Shown here: piece by piece, positions 25,014-33,651 of the stretch
Numbering within the stretch: the first letter of the stretch is position 1
How the letters are laid out: the number at the start of each line of letters is the position of its first letter
DNA from: Bacteroidota bacterium
GTDB taxonomy: Bacteria; Bacteroidota; Bacteroidia; J057; JAJTIE01
Assembly (NCBI GenBank): GCA_021300195.1
Contig: JAJTIE010000005.1
Coordinates: forward strand, 159,399-223,398
Reading direction: 5' to 3'
DNA length: 64,000 nt
Made by a program: the position numbers and the translations under genes
The notes under the pieces: model-generated
Database searches by the model: none
Seen by the model: the letters and a program-made list of their open reading frames with translations, nothing else
Told to the model about the DNA's origin: nothing

Positions 25014-26909
25014 ATGGATCGTAATACCCTTGTGGGCATCGCCCTCATTGTAGGCCTCTTCCTCCTGTATGGAACGCTGACTGGCGATGATGACGCAAAA
25101 GAAAAGAAATCGCAATCCGAGAAAGCACGTACCGAAGCTCCGGCGGCTGCCCCGCAGCCTACAGCACCTGTACCCCAGGCTGCAGACAGTGCCGAGCTGA
25201 GCAAGCGCTATGGCCCCTATGCTGCCCTGCGCAGTGGCGGTGTGCAGAAGGTGGAGGTGAAGACCGAAGACCTGCACCTGCTGTTTACCAACAAGGGTGG
25301 GGTGCCCGAGGCCATCTACCTGAACAAGCATAAAACCTACGATGGGGCACCGCTACCCGTCCTGCCCACAGGGCCCAAAAACAGCTTTAGCTTTACGCTG
25401 CCCTACAACGGCAATGTGCTGTCTACCCAAGACCTGTTCTTCAGCTACCAGGGGCCAGACAGCCTGAGCCTGAAGGGAAGCGAGCAAAAGACCCTGCGCT
25501 TCCGCGCCCAGCTGGATAGTGCCAGCTACCTGGAGTATGTGTACAGCCTGAAGGGCCGGGGCTATGACCTGGACTGGGAGGTACGGCTGATAAACATGCG
25601 CAACTACGTGCAGGCAAACCGCCTGGAGCTGCTAAGCGGCCTGGAGATACCCAAAACCGAGAAGGATGCCGAAAAAATGCTGCCCAATGCAAATCTGGTG
25701 TATGCCCTGGCGCAGGACGAGGGTGTGGAGGTAAACCACCTGGACGTGAGTGCCGACGAGGAGGTAGAGGAGGAACTGAACTACAGCACCAAGTGGGTGA
25801 GCTTCAAGAGTCAGTTTTTTCAGCTGGCACTTATTGCCCAGGATAAGTTTGAGGGCGGCGGCATTCTGCGTACCAAGCCCCTGCCCCAGCGCCGCCACAC
25901 CGAAGCCATCAAGTACATGCAGGCCAATGTAGCCCTGCCCTATAGTGGCATGCCCAAGGAGGTGCACCGACTAACCCTCTACGCTGGCCCAAATAACATA
26001 AACATCCTGGATGCCTATGGTGTAAGCCTGGACAAGACTGTACGCCTGGGCTGGGGGCCCCTGCGCTACGTTACGCTCTTCATCATCGGGGTGTTCCACA
26101 CCCTGGAGGGGATGACTGCCAGCTATGGGCTCATCATCCTCATCCTGGCCATCTTCATCAAGCTGATCCTGCTGCCCCTCACCCTGAAAAGCCATAAGAG
26201 CATGGTGAAGATGCAGATCGTGAACCAGATGCCAGAGATGAAGGAGCTGGAGGCCCGATACAAAGACAATGCCACCGAGCTACAGCAGCGCAAGATGAGT
26301 TTCTACCGCCAGGTGGGGGTCAGCCCCTTCGGCGGCTGCCTGCCCATGCTACTCCAGTTCCCGGTGCTCATTGCCATGTTCAACTTCTTCCCCGAGTCCA
26401 TAGAGCTGCGCCAGCAGGGCCTGTGGTGGGCCGAGGACCTGAGTACCTACGACAGCATCTGGGACTTTGGCTACGTTCCGATCCTCAACACAATATATGG
26501 CGACCACGTAAGCCTCTTCACCCTGCTGATGACCATCAGTACGCTGGTGTATACCTACATGCAGCAGCAGATGCAGGGCAATACGAGTATGGCCGGCGCG
26601 CCCAACATGAAGTGGATGGGCTACCTGATGCCTATCCTCTTCCTGGGTATCCTGAACAACTATGCAGCCGCACTCAGCTACTACTACCTTATCTTCAACC
26701 TGCTCACCATTGCACAAACGTATATCCTGAAGGCGGCAATCGATAAAAAGAAGCTGGAGGACCGCGTGCATGCCACCAAAGCCAAAGGCCCCAAGAAGGC
26801 CAAGGGCCGTGTGGCCCTGTGGATGGAGAAGCAACAAAAGAAGCAGGAAGCTCTGGCCCGTAGCCGCCGCCAGGCTGCACAGCCGCGCACCGGCAAACGG
26901 CGCAAGTAA
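25014..26909 (+). CDS. yidC: Membrane protein insertase YidC
   Basis: YidC inserts and folds inner-membrane proteins with or without SecYEG. The 631-residue protein has the Gram-negative layout: N-terminal anchor (TLVGIALIVGLFLLYGTL), a charged linker, the periplasmic beta-supersandwich domain (about 70-350), then the five-helix Oxa1 core beginning YVTLFIIGVFHTLEGMTA and including GCLPMLLQFPVLIAMFNFFP. The tail is strongly basic, as in ribosome-binding YidC/Oxa1 proteins. The ATG at 25014 (MDRNTLVG) is the family start. thiD follows 15 bases later. Confidence 0.96.
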   Translation: MDRNTLVGIALIVGLFLLYGTLTGDDDAKEKKSQSEKARTEAPAAAPQPTAPVPQAADSAELSKRYGPYAALRSGGVQKVEVKTEDLHLLFTNKGGVPEAIYLNKHKTYDGAPLPVLPTGPKNSFSFTLPYNGNVLSTQDLFFSYQGPDSLSLKGSEQKTLRFRAQLDSASYLEYVYSLKGRGYDLDWEVRLINMRNYVQANRLELLSGLEIPKTEKDAEKMLPNANLVYALAQDEGVEVNHLDVSADEEVEEELNYSTKWVSFKSQFFQLALIAQDKFEGGGILRTKPLPQRRHTEAIKYMQANVALPYSGMPKEVHRLTLYAGPNNINILDAYGVSLDKTVRLGWGPLRYVTLFIIGVFHTLEGMTASYGLIILILAIFIKLILLPLTLKSHKSMVKMQIVNQMPEMKELEARYKDNATELQQRKMSFYRQVGVSPFGGCLPMLLQFPVLIAMFNFFPESIELRQQGLWWAEDLSTYDSIWDFGYVPILNTIYGDHVSLFTLLMTISTLVYTYMQQQMQGNTSMAGAPNMKWMGYLMPILFLGILNNYAAALSYYYLIFNLLTIAQTYILKAAIDKKKLEDRVHATKAKGPKKAKGRVALWMEKQQKKQEALARSRRQAAQPRTGKRRK

Positions 26910-26924
26910 GCCCCGGCCCCACGC

Positions 26925-27701
26925 ATGAAGGTAGCCCTGACCATAGCAGGCAGCGACAGCGGAGGGGGGGCCGGCATACAGGCCGACCTGAAGACCTTTT
27001 CGGCCTATGGGGTATTTGGCACCTCGGCCCTTACAGCCATCACGGCCCAAAATACCCTGGGTGTACAGGCCGTGCAGCCGGTGGAGGCCCGGGTACTGAC
27101 CCTACAGATACAGGCTGTGCTGGCCGACTTTCCCGTAGCGGCCATCAAGACCGGCATGCTGCTGGATGCCGAGCGCATAGCCGCAGTGGCGGCGGCCCTG
27201 CCTGCCGGCATCCCCCTGGTGATAGACCCGGTAATGATTGCCACCAGTGGAGATAGCCTGCTAGACCCCGCCGCCCTGGCTGCCCTGCGGGCGCTGCTAC
27301 CCCGGGCTACCCTGATAACGCCCAACCTGCCCGAGGCAGCGGCCCTGCTGGGCCAGCCCGTGCAGAACCTGGAGGCTGCAGCCGCACAGCTGGCCAAGCT
27401 GTTCCGGTGTGCGGTGCTGCTAAAGGGCGGGCACGACCCACAGAGCCTACACACTGGCGAGGTGGTGGATGTGCTACAAACCCCCACCGAATGCCTGCGC
27501 CTGCGCTACCCCTACCTGGACATGGGCCGCCCGGCACACGGCACCGGATGCACCCTTAGCGCGGCCATAGCTGCCGGGCTGGCCCTGGGCCATGGCCTCT
27601 CGCTGGCGGTGCTGCAGGCCAGGGCCTACCTGCAGCAGGCACTGGAGAAGGCACCCAGGCAGCTGGGAAAGGGCGCCCAACCCCTCAACCATTCGGTATA
27701 A
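26925..27701 (+). CDS. thiD: Bifunctional hydroxymethylpyrimidine kinase/phosphomethylpyrimidine kinase
   Basis: ThiD phosphorylates HMP and then HMP-P in thiamine synthesis or salvage. The 258-residue ribokinase-fold enzyme begins [20 protein letters not shown], carries the signature [11 protein letters not shown], the pyrimidine-site region [14 protein letters not shown], and the anion-hole motif [16 protein letters not shown]. No other thi genes and no TPP riboswitch are visible nearby. It is probably co-transcribed with yidC. Confidence 0.95.
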   Translation: MKVALTIAGSDSGGGAGIQADLKTFSAYGVFGTSALTAITAQNTLGVQAVQPVEARVLTLQIQAVLADFPVAAIKTGMLLDAERIAAVAAALPAGIPLVIDPVMIATSGDSLLDPAALAALRALLPRATLITPNLPEAAALLGQPVQNLEAAAAQLAKLFRCAVLLKGGHDPQSLHTGEVVDVLQTPTECLRLRYPYLDMGRPAHGTGCTLSAAIAAGLALGHGLSLAVLQARAYLQQALEKAPRQLGKGAQPLNHSV

Positions 27702-27706
27702 GTACG

Positions 27707-27714
27707 TATTTTCG
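27707..27714 (+). promoter_or_regulatory. Possible -7 box for the gene at 27720
   Basis: TATTTTCG, one base off TAnnTTTG, ends five bases before the ATG. It suggests a separate short-leader transcript behind thiD. Confidence 0.3.
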
Positions 27715-27719
27715 CCCCC

Positions 27720-28313
27720 ATGACCCGGATGTGCATCCTCCTGCTCCTGCTGCTTGCCCTGGGCGGGCTGTGCCCGGGCCTGGCGGGTGCCCAGCTGAAG
27801 GTAACCTACGGCAGCGAGGACTGCCGGATGCGCAACGAAGACCTGAGGCCGCTGATGCAGCCGTACAATCCCTTCGTATCCGCCTATAAGTGGCAGCCCA
27901 ATGCCAAAATAGAGACGGTGCAGCTGGGGCCCGACCGCCTGCTCACCATCAGCCAGGAAGCCTGCCTGCGCCACCACATCCGGCTGGAGCTGGTGGTAAC
28001 CAAGGATGCGGCACAGCCCTACGATGCCAACTTCTACCCCCGTGAGGTAATCATGCTGATGAACCGCGTGTTCTACCACGATGCCGACTACTACAGCTGG
28101 AAGCTAGCCTTTGAGGAGGAACTACTGAAGGCCTATGCGCGGGCAGGTATCAATCAAGACTTTAGCTTCAACGTGCATAACCTGAATTTTCAGGGCAAGT
28201 TTAACGGCGGCAGCTGGGGGGCCACCCTGGATCTGGAGCTCATCCGCTACCTACTGGCCGAAAAGGTGCGCCTGCCAGGCATAGAGGCTTATAAGGACGA
28301 TGGCCTGAAGTAG
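27720..28313 (+). CDS. Secreted protein of unknown function
   Basis: A 197-residue protein with a Leu-rich signal peptide (CILLLLLLALGGLCPGLAGAQ). The mature part has a possible disulfide pair near the N-terminus (SEDCRMR) and QEACLRHH, and an aromatic segment REVIMLMNRVFYHDADYYSW. No family is recognised. It converges with the AraC-MGMT gene. Likely periplasmic. Confidence 0.68.
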   Translation: MTRMCILLLLLLALGGLCPGLAGAQLKVTYGSEDCRMRNEDLRPLMQPYNPFVSAYKWQPNAKIETVQLGPDRLLTISQEACLRHHIRLELVVTKDAAQPYDANFYPREVIMLMNRVFYHDADYYSWKLAFEEELLKAYARAGINQDFSFNVHNLNFQGKFNGGSWGATLDLELIRYLLAEKVRLPGIEAYKDDGLK

Positions 28314-28356
28314 TCCACTTAGGGTTTCTGCTTTACTGTAAGTAGGTGCTCGCTGG

Positions 28357-29223
28357 CTAGGCTTCACTGTTCTGTGCGGCCTCCAGGCCCAGCATGGCAG
28401 CCTTTCGCTCGCTGCCCCAGTGGTACTGACCAAAGTGCCCCGTGGCTTGTATAACCCGATGGCAGGGGATCAGGTAGGCTACCGGGTTGCTCCCTATGGC
28501 CGAGCCCACGGCCCGGGCAGCACCCGGCTGGCGGATGTGCCGGGCTACGGCCCGATAGCTGCTAAGCCCACCCGCCGGTATGCGGAGCAGCGCCTCCCAA
28601 ACCTTCAGCTGGAATGGGGTTCCCTTCAGGTGCAGGTTCAGGGATTCCGTTCCGGCCTGGCCTGGCTGGAAGAATGCCAAGGCCCGCTGGTGATAGGGAT
28701 CCTGCCCGGAAACCAGCCTGGCCTGCGGAAACTGCCGGACCAGGTCCTGAACTGCCGGCTCGCCATGGCCAAAAGACATGTGGCATATCCCCTTGGGCGT
28801 AGCGGCAATAAGCAGCTCCCCAAACGGACTAGCATAAAAACCGTAGGTAATGGTAAGGCTCCGGCCCCCCTGCTTATACTCGCCGGGGGTCATGCCCTCC
28901 AGGGTAATGAAGTGATCGTGCAGTCGCCCTGTTCCGGATAATCCCAACTGGAACGTGGTTTCGGGCATGCTAAGCAGGTCTTCGCGCAGCAGCTTCTTGG
29001 CATGCGCCGTCGTAATAAACTGCAAAAATTTCTTGGGGCTTACTCCGGCCCATTCGGTAAACATCCGCTGGAAGTGGTACGGACTCATGTGCACCCGCTC
29101 GGCCACCTGCTCCAGTGTAGGCTGTGCCTGGTAGTGCTGCTGGATGTAGCCAATAGCATCCGCTATCCGGTCAAAATCCAGTGCCGTCTGTGGCACGAGC
29201 TGCCTATCCTCCTTTGATTTCAT
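28357..29223 (-). CDS. AraC-type HTH fused to methylated-DNA-protein cysteine methyltransferase (Ada-like)
   Basis: A 288-residue fusion of an N-terminal AraC helix-turn-helix domain (about residues 15-115: ERVHMSPYHFQRMFTEWAG) and a C-terminal O6-alkylguanine-DNA methyltransferase (about 125-285). The suicide cysteine is C254 in the invariant PCHRV. The N-terminal Ada zinc domain that takes methyl groups from phosphotriesters is missing, so the classical methyl-switch for transcription is absent. It may repair directly and regulate by another route. The ATG at 29223 is chosen because the conserved sequence begins there. Confidence 0.9.
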   Translation of the reverse strand: MKSKEDRQLVPQTALDFDRIADAIGYIQQHYQAQPTLEQVAERVHMSPYHFQRMFTEWAGVSPKKFLQFITTAHAKKLLREDLLSMPETTFQLGLSGTGRLHDHFITLEGMTPGEYKQGGRSLTITYGFYASPFGELLIAATPKGICHMSFGHGEPAVQDLVRQFPQARLVSGQDPYHQRALAFFQPGQAGTESLNLHLKGTPFQLKVWEALLRIPAGGLSSYRAVARHIRQPGAARAVGSAIGSNPVAYLIPCHRVIQATGHFGQYHWGSERKAAMLGLEAAQNSEA

Positions 29224-29429
29224 GTCCCAAAATTCGCATCGGCCCCTGGTTCGCCCTACCCGATACTTGCTATTCTGCCCGGCCCCGCGTGTTTGTCCAT
29301 CTTCTACGCGCGCCCCCTGCTCCCAAAACCCACAATGGGCCCAAAGAAGACGGGGTTTCAGCCACCCCAAAGCGCCTTAATGGGCGTACCCCCGAAGTTC
29401 AGAAAATCGAACCGGGTGAACGAATTTAA

Positions 29430-29460
29430 AATAAAAATGGCGCCACCTGAAGATGACGCC
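29430..29460 (-). terminator. Terminator of the tRNA-Arg transcript
   Basis: On the minus strand GGCGTCATCT pairs with AGGTGGCGCC (two G-U pairs) around a minimal loop and is followed by ATTTTTATTTT. It lies 10 bases past the tRNA 3' end. Confidence 0.7.
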
Positions 29461-29470
29461 CCGCTAGTAG

Positions 29471-29542
29471 TACACCCGGCTGGAATCGAACCAGCATCTC
29501 AGGCTCCGGAGGCCTGCATTGTATCCATTCAACTACGGGTGC
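29471..29542 (-). tRNA. tRNA-Arg (anticodon CCG)
   Basis: A 72-base cloverleaf on the minus strand. The acceptor stem GCACCCG pairs with CGGGTGT (one G-U pair). The D stem is GTTG/CAAT, the anticodon arm is CAGGC-CTCCGGA-GCCTG with anticodon CCG reading CGG, and the T arm is GCTGG-TTCGATT-CCAGC. The 3' CCA is not encoded. An exact TACCTTTG promoter box lies 7 bases upstream and a terminator follows, so it is transcribed alone. Confidence 0.95.
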
Positions 29543-29549
29543 AGCGGCG

Positions 29550-29557
29550 CAAAGGTA
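29550..29557 (-). promoter_or_regulatory. -7 box of tRNA-Arg
   Basis: TACCTTTG on the minus strand ends 7 bases before the mature tRNA 5' end. A stable RNA with so short a gap supports reading TAnnTTTG as the core promoter in this genome. Confidence 0.5.
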
Positions 29558-29642
29558 CAAAAAGCCACCAAACGAAACATACCCCCACGCATGCAAAACA
29601 AACCTGTGCACAAAATACAGCTCGGCCTGGCACAGCAGTTGC

Positions 29643-29650
29643 TAGCTTTG
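29643..29650 (+). promoter_or_regulatory. -7 box of the gene at 29658
   Basis: TAGCTTTG, an exact TAnnTTTG match, ends 7 bases before the ATG. No -33 TTTG is evident. Confidence 0.42.
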
Positions 29651-29657
29651 TGTAGGT

Positions 29658-30320
29658 ATGAAGCGGGTTATTCTCTTTTTTCTACTGGGTGTGGTGGCCA
29701 GCCCCGAGGGGTGGGCGCAATCACGCGTAAACAACAACATCCTCAAGTTTGACGGCCTGCAGCTGGCGCATGGCGAGTTTGGCCTGCACTACGAGCGCCG
29801 GATTGTAGACCAGCTGGGGGTGGAGCTGGGGGCTGGTGTGCTGCTACAAGACTACTACTGGCACCTGCTTCGCAGTGTTACCGACCGCGAGTTTATGAAC
29901 CCCGAGTACTACGACGAGGTGCGAAATGGCTTTGCACTCCGCGCCTCGGTACGCCTATACCCCAGCGAACTGCCCACAGACCTGAACCGGCTGTTTTTTG
30001 GCATCGGTTTTCAGCACAAGCAGTATGGGTGGACAGCCACCTACAAGGACTACCAGGCAGTGGAGGGCGCTGTGCTACAGACAGATACCTTTGAAGAAAG
30101 CCGGCGGCTGACAGATATTCAGATACTCTTTGGCAACCAGCATTTTCTGAATAGCAATATGCTGCTGGAGTACTATGCCGGTGCCGTGCTGCGCTTTCAG
30201 GAGCTGAAGGGCACGTACTTCAACGACTTTGACAAGCGGGTGGGCATCAGCCGCGACCATACCGAAAGCAGCACCCTGCCCGGGGTGGTGCTGGGGCTGC
30301 GCCTGGCGTATGGCTTCTAG
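29658..30320 (+). CDS. Probable small outer-membrane beta-barrel protein
   Basis: A 220-residue protein with a signal peptide (VILFFLLGVVASPEGWAQ). The mature sequence alternates amphipathic strands (EFGLHYERRIVDQLGVELG, NGFALRASVRLYP, NMLLEYYAGAVLRFQEL) and ends VVLGLRLAYGF, a barrel C-terminus. It resembles the DUF3575-like small barrels of Bacteroidota, but I cannot fix the family. Function unknown; probably monocistronic. Confidence 0.75.
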   Translation: MKRVILFFLLGVVASPEGWAQSRVNNNILKFDGLQLAHGEFGLHYERRIVDQLGVELGAGVLLQDYYWHLLRSVTDREFMNPEYYDEVRNGFALRASVRLYPSELPTDLNRLFFGIGFQHKQYGWTATYKDYQAVEGAVLQTDTFEESRRLTDIQILFGNQHFLNSNMLLEYYAGAVLRFQELKGTYFNDFDKRVGISRDHTESSTLPGVVLGLRLAYGF

Positions 30321-30341
30321 GGTCATTGTGGCCCGGGGCGC

Positions 30342-30986
30342 CTATTCGGGCAGCAGAAAGCGCTCCAGGTTGTCCTTCACCAGCTGATACACGTGCCAGG
30401 GCTTCATCTTGCGCCAGCGCACATCTGCCAGGCTGGGGCTGTAGTAAAAGTAGCGGCCAATCTCATAGGCCTCCAGCTCTTCCAGCACGTGCGGGCGGGC
30501 ACGCAGCAGGCACATCCAGCCATCCTCCATGGCCTCGGTAGCCAGCTCGTAGTAGTCGCTTTCGCCCGGGTAGACGTTAAAGACATTTTCGCAAATAAAA
30601 ATGAAGCGCGAGATGCCCGCTACCGCCAGCGGATGCAGGCAGTTTTCCCACAGCAGGCGGAAGTCATTCTCGTGCAGGTCGTTCCACTCGCCCAGTAGCT
30701 CGAGTATGGCAAAGCCTTCGCCATCGGGCGCAGCGGGGGGTATGTTGTCTGGCTCGGTATGGGGATCGGCTGGCGGCAGGTAGCTACCCGGGTAGCTGGC
30801 GTACAGGATCTTTACCAGCAGGCTCTCGCTCTCTATCTGGTCCCACAGCGGGTGTGCCCGAAAGGTGTAGATGGCCCGATCGTAGTCAAAAAGACTGTGC
30901 TCCACCCCGTGGAAGGGCGAGTGCTCGTCCATATCGTGGTTGTATAGATACAGCCAGCCGTCGAAGGGTTCAATATGCTCAAACAT
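30342..30986 (-). CDS. Conserved cytosolic protein of unknown function
   Basis: A 214-residue protein with no signal peptide or membrane segment. It is acidic and rich in aromatic residues (GWLYLYNHDMDEH, IYTFRAHPLWDQI, EWNDLHENDFRLLWENCLH, GRYFYYSPSLADVRW). The dense conserved-looking Trp/Tyr/His pattern suggests an ordered enzyme-like or scaffold fold, but I recognise no catalytic motif. It starts 10 bases after cinA on the same strand and is probably co-transcribed with it. Confidence 0.72.
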   Translation of the reverse strand: MFEHIEPFDGWLYLYNHDMDEHSPFHGVEHSLFDYDRAIYTFRAHPLWDQIESESLLVKILYASYPGSYLPPADPHTEPDNIPPAAPDGEGFAILELLGEWNDLHENDFRLLWENCLHPLAVAGISRFIFICENVFNVYPGESDYYELATEAMEDGWMCLLRARPHVLEELEAYEIGRYFYYSPSLADVRWRKMKPWHVYQLVKDNLERFLLPE

Positions 30987-30996
30987 GCGGATACAA

Positions 30997-32259
30997 CTAG
31001 CTGTTGGCGGGCAGGGGCATGTTTTGCCTCAGCCAGCCGTACAAAATCCAGCATGCTGCTGTGCTGGCCCGCTGCATATTGCGCAGTCGGTCTTTCTCCA
31101 GCCTCAGCAGGTGGGTGGTGGTACCCAGGGGCGTGTGCAGGCCCACCCACACGGTGCCCACCGGCTTATCCGGTGTGCCCCCATCGGGGCCGGCTATCCC
31201 GGTGGTGCTGATGGCCAGGGGCGTGTGGCACAGGCCCGCCACCCCGGCGGCCATGGCCGTCGCCACCTCGCTACTCACTGCCCCTGCGGTGGCCAGTAGC
31301 TCGGCAGGTACGCCTATCAGCTTGGTCTTCAGCTCATTGCTATACGTAAGCACCCCCCCCTGATACCAGGCACTGCTGCCGGGGGTTTCGGCCAGTGTGC
31401 GTGCCAGTGTGCCCGCTGTGCAGCTCTCGGCTACCGATAGGGTAAGGCCGCGCACCTGTAGCGCACGGCCCACCGCCTCACTCAGGCTGGTGTTGCCACG
31501 GGCAAAGCACCAGGGCTGCACCCGGGCATCTATGGCCTGCACGGTATCGGCAAATACCGCATCCAGGCTTCCGGGCTCCTCGGTGCGCATGCCCAGGCGT
31601 AGGTCCAGCATACCCAGGCCGGGGTTGTAGGCCAGGCTTAGGCCCGGGGCCAGCGCATCCTCCACCTCGGCCAGGCGGTTGGCCAGCTCGCTCTCGGCCA
31701 CCACCAGCCGCCAGTTCTCGTAGCGCACTTCGGCCCTTGGTACGTGCTGCTGTAGCCAGGGCAGCAGTTCGGCTTCATACAGGGCCTTCATCTCGTGCGG
31801 CACGCCAGGCAGGGCAAACACGGCTTTCCCCCCTACCATCATCCGGATCCCCGGGGCCGCCCCCGCAGGATTGACAAGCCCCACCGAGCCCCGGGGGATG
31901 CTCAGCATCTGGTTATGGTTGGCCGTATAGGGGCGATTGCGCTCCGCCAGGAAGCTGCGAAAACGCGCCTCGCTGGGGGCATGCACCTCCAGCGGCTGGC
32001 CCACATAGTCGGCCAGTGCCTGGGCAGTATAGTCGTCGCGCGTGGGGCCCAGCCCACCGGTTAGGATCACCAGGTCATACTCGGCCAGTGCCCGGTCTAG
32101 TGCCCGGTGTATATCTGCGGGCACATCAGCCAGGGTGCTTATCCGCCCCAGCTGCAGGCCCGCTTCGGCCAGGCGTGCACCCAGCCAGCTGGCATTGGTA
32201 TTTACCGTGCGGCCTATTAGCAGCTCATCGCCTATGGTCAGTAGCTCTACCTTTGTCAT
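30997..32259 (-). CDS. cinA: CinA family protein (NMN deamidase / putative ADP-ribose pyrophosphatase)
   Basis: A 420-residue two-domain CinA. The N-terminal MoCF-like domain (about 1-170) has LLTIGDELLIGRTVNTNA and LTGGLGPTRDDYT; in characterised CinA proteins it hydrolyses ADP-ribose. The C-terminal domain (about 260-410) has SVAESCTAGTLARTLA and ISTTGIAGPDGGTPDKPVG, the nicotinamide-mononucleotide deamidase domain of NAD recycling. The length is standard. It is divergent from the DUF4249 lipoprotein gene. Confidence 0.93.
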   Translation of the reverse strand: MTKVELLTIGDELLIGRTVNTNASWLGARLAEAGLQLGRISTLADVPADIHRALDRALAEYDLVILTGGLGPTRDDYTAQALADYVGQPLEVHAPSEARFRSFLAERNRPYTANHNQMLSIPRGSVGLVNPAGAAPGIRMMVGGKAVFALPGVPHEMKALYEAELLPWLQQHVPRAEVRYENWRLVVAESELANRLAEVEDALAPGLSLAYNPGLGMLDLRLGMRTEEPGSLDAVFADTVQAIDARVQPWCFARGNTSLSEAVGRALQVRGLTLSVAESCTAGTLARTLAETPGSSAWYQGGVLTYSNELKTKLIGVPAELLATAGAVSSEVATAMAAGVAGLCHTPLAISTTGIAGPDGGTPDKPVGTVWVGLHTPLGTTTHLLRLEKDRLRNMQRASTAACWILYGWLRQNMPLPANS

Positions 32260-32419
32260 ATGTGGTATTCAGAAACGAAAAGTACCGAGAACTACCGGAA
32301 AAAACGAGGCGTCTGGCGCTAAAAGATACCGCCGTAGAGGAGTGGCCTGCCGGGCTACAGGATTTTCCCCGGGGGGCTGTCTATTTACCTTTCTTCATCA
32401 AAAATACACGGCCGCCTGG

Positions 32420-32427
32420 TATATTGG
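32420..32427 (+). promoter_or_regulatory. Possible -7 box of the DUF4249 gene
   Basis: TATATTGG, one base off TAnnTTTG, ends five bases before the ATG at 32433. Confidence 0.33.
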
Positions 32428-32432
32428 GCACC

Positions 32433-33461
32433 ATGTATCTGCGCTTACCCCTGGCATCCGGCATCCGGGCCTTTCTGCTGTGTGCTGCCCTGCTTGCAGC
32501 CTGTAGCAATGAGCTGGACCCCACGGCCAAGCCCAAGGACCTGTATGTGGTATATGGCATCCTGAACCCGCAAGCCAGCGAGCAGGTGATTCGGGTGTCG
32601 CGTGCCTTCTTGATAGACGGAGACTTGCAAGCCTATGCCGAGGCGAATGACCTGAGCCTGAAGCAGGCTACGGTGCTGCTTACCGACCCGGAGGGCAATC
32701 AGATCAGCTTTCGGGCAAAAGATACGCTGAAGGAGCCGGGGCTCTTTACCCAGGCTAGCACGGTGTATGTAAGCAGTGCACCCATCAGGAATGGCCTGCG
32801 CTACGACCTGACCATCACCCTGCCTGGCGAGCAACCCATCAGCCTACGCGCACGCACGGTGGTGCCGGCCCGGCCACGCATTACCAGCCCCGACAGCATC
32901 CGCACCGGGCCCGGCCAAACCGAGACGTACCCCCAGGTTGATTTCAACTCGGACGGTCTTTCTATCCGTTTTACGCCACTCACATTCTCGGCAAGAAATC
33001 AGCCCCCGGGTCGGTCTTTTGAATACCGTATCTACTTCAACTACCAGCTGGATGGTGTGCCACAGCCCGAACTGCGCCTGGGGCCTGCCGCGCCCCGCAC
33101 CCTCACCGGCGATCCTTCCAGCGGCTTTTTTGTGATCGGGCAGTCTTTTCAGAGCTTCCTGCAGGCAAGCCTGGGCCGTGTGGCCGGGCTAAAGACGTAT
33201 GATAATGGCACCCTGAACCAGAGCACGCGTATAGAGGTAACTGCGCTGGACGACGTGCTGCACGACTTTCTGCGCGTTAACAGCCCGGCTTTTACCGACA
33301 TCAACTTTATTCGCCCCGACTATACCAACATCGAAGGCGGGCTGGGTGTCTTTGGCAGCATCAGCGTGAGCTATCCGCGCTATGTGCGCCTGCCTGCCTG
33401 TACCGAGTTTCTGGCGGGCCTGAACGGCACACCCAACCCCGGGGACTGCCCCAGGCAGTAG
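32433..33461 (+). CDS. DUF4249 family lipoprotein
   Basis: A 342-residue lipoprotein. The lipobox is LLAAC with the Cys near residue 23, followed by SNELDPTAKPKDLYVVYGIL, the usual start of DUF4249. Three or so Ig-like beta sheets follow. The mature part has two C-terminal cysteines (LPACTEFLAG, PGDCPRQ). DUF4249 proteins usually accompany TonB-dependent receptors and are thought to be surface-exposed; no receptor is adjacent here. The ATG at 32433 begins the signal peptide; the frame is open further upstream across cinA but has no sensible start there. Confidence 0.85.
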   Translation: MYLRLPLASGIRAFLLCAALLAACSNELDPTAKPKDLYVVYGILNPQASEQVIRVSRAFLIDGDLQAYAEANDLSLKQATVLLTDPEGNQISFRAKDTLKEPGLFTQASTVYVSSAPIRNGLRYDLTITLPGEQPISLRARTVVPARPRITSPDSIRTGPGQTETYPQVDFNSDGLSIRFTPLTFSARNQPPGRSFEYRIYFNYQLDGVPQPELRLGPAAPRTLTGDPSSGFFVIGQSFQSFLQASLGRVAGLKTYDNGTLNQSTRIEVTALDDVLHDFLRVNSPAFTDINFIRPDYTNIEGGLGVFGSISVSYPRYVRLPACTEFLAGLNGTPNPGDCPRQ

Positions 33462-33651
33462 ACCCCGCGCCGGCAGCAGCCGGGCCGTAAATAAGCTGCC
33501 AGCCAGACACTTAAAGCTGTCAAACCCGAGGCGTTGCCTGACAAGCACCTGCCATCCTGCCATAAAAGCTGCCAACCCGACTGCATGGCATACTCCTTGT
33601 AGCTAGCACGGCTGAAAGAGGAAAAACGACAACCTGAAAAGAACGGATACA

